From positions 1-34,124 of the forward strand of contig JADNRX010000551.1 of NCBI GenBank assembly GCA_015501595.1: 34,124 bases of DNA, given 5' to 3'. The position numbers were made by a program, and so were the translations under genes. The notes under the pieces were generated by a model. That model was not told the origin of the DNA and searched no databases. It was given only the letters and a program-made list of their open reading frames with translations. Source of the stretch: Hymenopellis radicata (lineage: Eukaryota > Basidiomycota > Agaricomycetes > Agaricales > Physalacriaceae). This document shows positions 30,661 through 34,124 of the stretch, in pieces (the first letter of the stretch is position 1; every line of letters starts with the position of its first letter).

Positions 30661-30983
30661 CTAAACGTCTGTCCTGAGGAGAAGTGCTTCCTTCCGAGAA
30701 ATTCAGCCGTTAGCAAGAGCCGCTGATGATCTCTTGGATTGTCCTACAACGATATCAGCACTTTGAGCATGTAGACAGCATGGAAGACAGGTACCAAGTA
30801 ATACTGTACGATGACCAAGAAGAGAAACGAACGCGTGGGATTCAGGTCGCCCCCCAAATCGATCAACTTGGTACCAGGGGAGCGTTGCGGGTGCCCACAG
30901 ATTGACCTTGTGAGGTAAAACAATCACTCATGCGTTCGAGGTGGATACAGCGATGTTCATGCATATGGAAAGCAAATAATAAT
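30661..30983. other. Intergenic, no gene seen
   Basis: No supported coding or structured feature. Confidence 0.4.
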
Positions 30984-31881
30984 ATCAAGGTGCTATAATG
31001 TATAAGTCATGCAAAAGGTGCAGAGGGATCACCCCACATCGGTCGTCAAACTCGTCGGGACGTCCCCCATGCTTCCTCTGGATGAGAAACTCCCAAAGCT
31101 CCTGGAAGTACGCCCAGTTGAATGAGTCGACCAAAACGAATCATATGTCAGACTGGTCTGCCCACCGGGTGCAGTGCCGCTTTGCTTCGAGACGGATGGG
31201 TGTTTTGGCGTCAATGTCGGAGAAGGCCAAGGCTTCTGATGCGGGGATATGTTAGAGAAGGATGTTGAGAGGGGCGCTTGTTGCTACTTACCATCTGAGT
31301 TTTGAGAGGATCGGGAGACGGGCCGCTGGCATGAGGTGGAGGTGTGACCCTGATTGTAGGTTTGGTTGGAGAGGAAGACTGTCTGGAGGGAATGGTGAGG
31401 GCTGCAAAGGCGATACAGAGGGAGGAGGCGTGAAGGAAGCAGATGAGATGGCAGGCAAATCTGGTAGGGCACTGGGGCCGGCGGTAGGCATTTCTACGTC
31501 GTCGGCCGGGAGCGTCGGTTGGCGGGACAATGTGGATTTAAAGGACAAGGCGGACTGTATTGGTGCTGGTGAGGGCGTATCATTGATATAAACGTTCGAA
31601 GAATCACGAGCGGTCGTGGTGGTGGTCAAGTTTGCAGATGAGATGGTGGTGGCTTCCCTCCCGAGCATGTGAGAGGTGAAAGTAGAGATTTTCGACTTCA
31701 TTGAGTCTTTGTTTTGTCTGTAAATGGGCGCTTGAATGAAGATTTGACTTGAATATATACAGTGGCGTACCCAGCCATGTTCGACCTTTAATTTTGCATA
31801 CTGCAGCCGCATCTGGAGCTGCCGAGAAAGCTGCGTTACATTCAGACGCCAAACGTGGGCCAAATGAGGATCCTCGTACAT
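30984..31881 (-). pseudogene. Broken hypothetical protein gene
   Basis: Starts MYEDPHLAHVWRLNVTQLSRQ with a well-formed first intron (GTACGC...TTACAG, 31770-31720) leading to KQRLNEVENLYF. The N-terminus and that junction are protein-like and of a type I recall from Agaricomycete hypothetical proteins. The middle is Ser/Pro/Thr-rich. After a second intron (GTAAGT...CATCAG) the C-terminal part reads LAFSDIDAKTPIRLEAKRHC and WAYFQELWEFLIQRKHGG, ending with TGA at 30986-30984. The frame changes near the CCC runs 31656-31662 and again before the second intron, and a TGA lies in the last exon. Function is unknown. It is either degenerate or damaged by sequence error. Confidence 0.45.
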
Positions 31882-32836
31882 GCATTGCCCGAGCTCTGTC
31901 TATCGGATGGGTCCGTTTCTTTTCGTCATTGTTTGCGTTTGCAATCCCCTGTGAGAGAGTCGCCACCATAAGATATCCACTGAGAGGCACGGAATGAGCG
32001 GTTTGCTGCACCGACTGCACTTTTGCGTACCAGTGGCTACGGCGGGAGGGAGAGGAGAAAATGAAGGCCCTTGTACTGGAAAGAGGAAATCTTGCTTCCT
32101 GCGCGGCGGCCCGAAATATTCCAACACGTGTCGATCAGGCAAAGCGCGTGAGTCACGTGATCTACAGTACCTCGGGCCTCGGCCCTTGCTGTTTTGAAGC
32201 CTCTTGAGTCTTGACGTTCGTCGTTTCCTGCAAGTTCCTGCATGTCTTGTCCAATCTCCAGTACTACTTGAACTCCACCTCGAACCAGTTAGCTCTCGTT
32301 GCCATGAACAACGCGTTTCATTGGGCAACGAAAGGCGAAGCCAACCGGTGGACAGATGTGGTGAAAGCGTCGCGTAACCTGCCATTCACGGTCTCAAGAG
32401 GGCTCGAAATGCATCTATTGACGCCCAAGTATGTGGGTAGCTACATGACGTTGGTTCGCACTGGCTCATGCGAAAGACCGGCTCTGATAAACTTTACCTG
32501 TTGCATGGTAGAGCCTAGGAAGAAGGGAAAACCTGAAGCGTATTCTCAAGCTTAGGGCATGTCCTACCTAATAGTCAAGTTGATTGGCAAGAACGATGAT
32601 AGTCGACTGGCTGTTATTTAACCTCAGGATGGTGGGTGAGTACGTCCTACCGAGCGACGGTGGGGGGCGGCGTCGCGATAGACATTGGTGGTGGTAGCGA
32701 AGAAAGCAGGGCGTCTAGCGTTCGGCGATATCGATCTGGAAGGTCCGTGCCATGCCTGCCCAGTGCCTGCCGGATTTTGGTGCTGATCGAGACCTGTGCT
32801 TAGAGATAACTCAGATCTTGCTTTTCTACTTCCACC
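31882..32836. other. Intergenic region with no supported gene
   Basis: Stop-free stretches of 114 codons (plus, 32211-32555) and 161 codons (minus, 31900-32385) overlap each other and lack motifs or splice support. The region should hold the promoters of the two divergent neighbours. Confidence 0.4.
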
Positions 32837-33514
32837 ATGCCTCTACTGCCCCCAATAAACTTTCCAAAATGGCTGGAAGAAAACAAAGGGCTTCTTCGGC
32901 CGCCTGTGAACAATTTCTGCCTCTACAAGGGCGGGGATTTCATTGTCATGGCCGTCGGAGGTCCGAACGAGAGGAAGGACTATCATATCAACGAGACGGA
33001 GGTTTGTAGTGACCATCAACATAAAATGTGCATCTCACGTTGTCTCCCAGGAGTGGTTTTACCAATACAAAGGTGGAATGCTTCTCAGAACAGTGGACGA
33101 TGGCGCGTTTAGAGACATACGCATTGAAGAAGGTGAAATGTTTCTCCTTCCAGGTACGCATTCTAGCGTTCGCCTATGTGGACGAGTAATTGACGCGTGT
33201 ATCAGGGAACACTCCACATAACCCGATACGCTTTGCGAACACTATCGGCGTCGTGATTGAGCGGGAGCGTCCTGCCGAATCACTCGGTGAGTCAATCTAT
33301 CTGAATACATCTGCATGTCCTGAGATCATTTTTCAAAGATCGCCTGCGTTGGTACTGCGAGAAGGGCTCTCACCCTGAGCCTACGGTCATCTACGAAGAA
33401 TCCTTCCACTGCTACGACCTTGGTACGCAACTGAAGCCTGTCATTGAAAAGTGGATGGTAAGCGAAGAGATTCGAACATGCAAGGCCTGCGGGAAAGTTG
33501 CTGATGCTAAGTGA
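32837..33514 (+). CDS. BNA1: 3-hydroxyanthranilate 3,4-dioxygenase
   Basis: Four exons: 32837-33001, 33051-33153, 33206-33286 and 33339-33514, 174 residues, the usual size for fungal enzymes, with every phase matching. The cupin-fold Fe(II) ring-cleavage enzyme turns 3-hydroxyanthranilate into the precursor of quinolinate, in the cytosolic kynurenine route to NAD. The start is [20 protein letters not shown]. Iron ligands lie in [13 protein letters not shown] (His, Glu) and [10 protein letters not shown] (His). The substrate-pocket region FLLPG and VIERERP are present. The C-terminus keeps a CKAC motif. No lesions were seen. Identification is strong. Confidence 0.93.
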
Positions 33515-33856
33515 TATATGTCTTCATATATGATATGTTTATGGATAACTGTATTGGGGAGAGACTGACAGAAGTACTTGATGTAAGTTTTCGGCTACTT
33601 ATACTCAGTGTCACTGACCACGACCCATGTCCATTCTTGTGCAGCTTACTTGTTCCCCTTTGCACTGGCATTTTCTAGGCGTGCTCTATTCCAGCATGCC
33701 TCCTTAGGATACTGGGTTGCTACATTCACCCACTCACCCAATGTGCCTCAACGCGCTCATCTAGCGCAAGTGACACAAAACATTCGGGCCTAGAAGTACG
33801 GCTTCGTACACGCGCGTCTAACCGAACATTGTCATGTTTCCAGGCTCTATTGCTTA
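33515..33856. other. Intergenic, no gene seen
   Basis: Only a 61-codon stretch without motif support. The 3' flank of the dioxygenase and the 5' flank of the last gene lie here. Confidence 0.4.
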
Positions 33857-33884
33857 TATATAACGTCGACCGGGCTTTCGTTAC
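33857..33884 (+). promoter_or_regulatory. Core promoter of the second DUF3237-like gene
   Basis: Same TATATAACGTCGACCGGGCT block as at 12060, ending about 10 bp before the ATG. Its exact retention while the coding part has diverged suggests function or recent duplication. Confidence 0.5.
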
Positions 33885-33892
33885 TTGACATC

Positions 33893-34124
33893 ATGTTTTT
33901 TCCCCCGGTCCTACTCTTTGCTTCCTTCCTTCAGCTCATTGCTCCCGTGCAGGCCGCGGCGCCAACGCTCACCCACCTATTCAATGGTACTCTCTTTCTC
34001 GAACCGGTCGCGGAGCTGGTTCCGGGACCCTTTGGTGGACGCTCCCTCATAACGTTCAATGTAGGTTTCCTGCTCTCGAGGTATTCCTGGTGCTAATGCC
34101 ATCCGTGTACATACGTGTAGCGGT
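33893..34124 (+). CDS. Secreted DUF3237-like protein (copy 2, runs off the window)
   Basis: Exon 1 (33893-34060, 56 codons) encodes a signal peptide (MFFPPVLLFASFLQLIAPVQA) and PTLTHLFNGTLFLEPVAELV then PFGGRSLITFN, close to copy 1. The intron follows, and a CGGT acceptor side as in copy 1 is just reached at the window end. Exon 1 here ends in phase 0 where copy 1 ends in phase 2 (two G's are absent before the donor). Joining to the same acceptor would therefore break frame. Either another acceptor is used beyond the edge or this copy is defective. Confidence 0.6.

Noticed and set aside
31900..32555. Overlapping open frames on both strands upstream of the dioxygenase gene
   Set aside because: Neither has motifs, splice sites or recognisable similarity, and they overlap each other.

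Overview
The window is nuclear DNA of a filamentous fungus, most likely a mushroom-forming basidiomycete (Agaricomycete). Every convincing gene is split by many short introns (about 45-60 nt, GT-AG, often with a CTAAC/CTRAY branch site). The families I can name are typical of that group: plant-type O-methyltransferase, a multi-intron P450, a DUF7918-like protein, a CBM19-like secreted protein, F-box proteins, an ECM14-like M14 protein and DUF3237-like secreted proteins. There are no operons, rRNA, CRISPR or phage features, and I found no convincing tRNA. Exon boundaries below come from splice signals plus frame continuity and are predictions.

Layout. 1-7.9 kb: two diverged, rearranged copies of a repeat unit in opposite orientation. 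Each carries a gene for a small secreted Lys/Asp-rich protein, and they flank a large O-methyltransferase gene (2730-5924, minus) whose enzyme domain runs into a disordered Ser/Pro-rich tail of about 355 residues. 8.0-11.6 kb: a direct tandem duplication of an F-box gene. 12-16 kb: a DUF3237-like secreted protein, degenerate sequence, a 252-bp MITE-like element, and a secreted CBM19-like protein with a 21-bp minisatellite in its coding sequence. 16.1-19.8 kb: a DUF7918-like gene and a 13-exon P450, both on the minus strand. 21.1-22.0 kb: a four-helix MARVEL-like membrane protein.

22.5-27.1 kb: a rearranged locus. A truncated catechol-OMT-type methyltransferase is joined to an inverted fragment of an F-box-type gene. 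An ECM14-like metallocarboxypeptidase homologue lacking key catalytic residues follows, then the longer, damaged source copy of the F-box gene. 28.6-29.9 kb: a secreted protein resembling aerolysin-type beta-pore-forming proteins, with frame breaks. 30.1-30.7 kb: a third copy of the Lys/Asp-rich repeat unit. 31-31.9 kb: a broken hypothetical gene. 32.8-33.5 kb: intact 3-hydroxyanthranilate 3,4-dioxygenase of the kynurenine-to-NAD pathway. 33.9 kb to the edge: a second DUF3237-like gene with the same core promoter.

Two themes stand out. First, local duplication and rearrangement dominate: inverted repeats, a tandem pair, a chimera and dispersed copies. Second, several otherwise good genes lose frame by exactly one base at or next to a G/C run. 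This looks more like homopolymer undercalling than independent decay, although some loci also carry lesions that error of this kind cannot explain. I see no convincing multi-gene pathway; the methyltransferase, P450 and secreted proteins may simply be neighbours.
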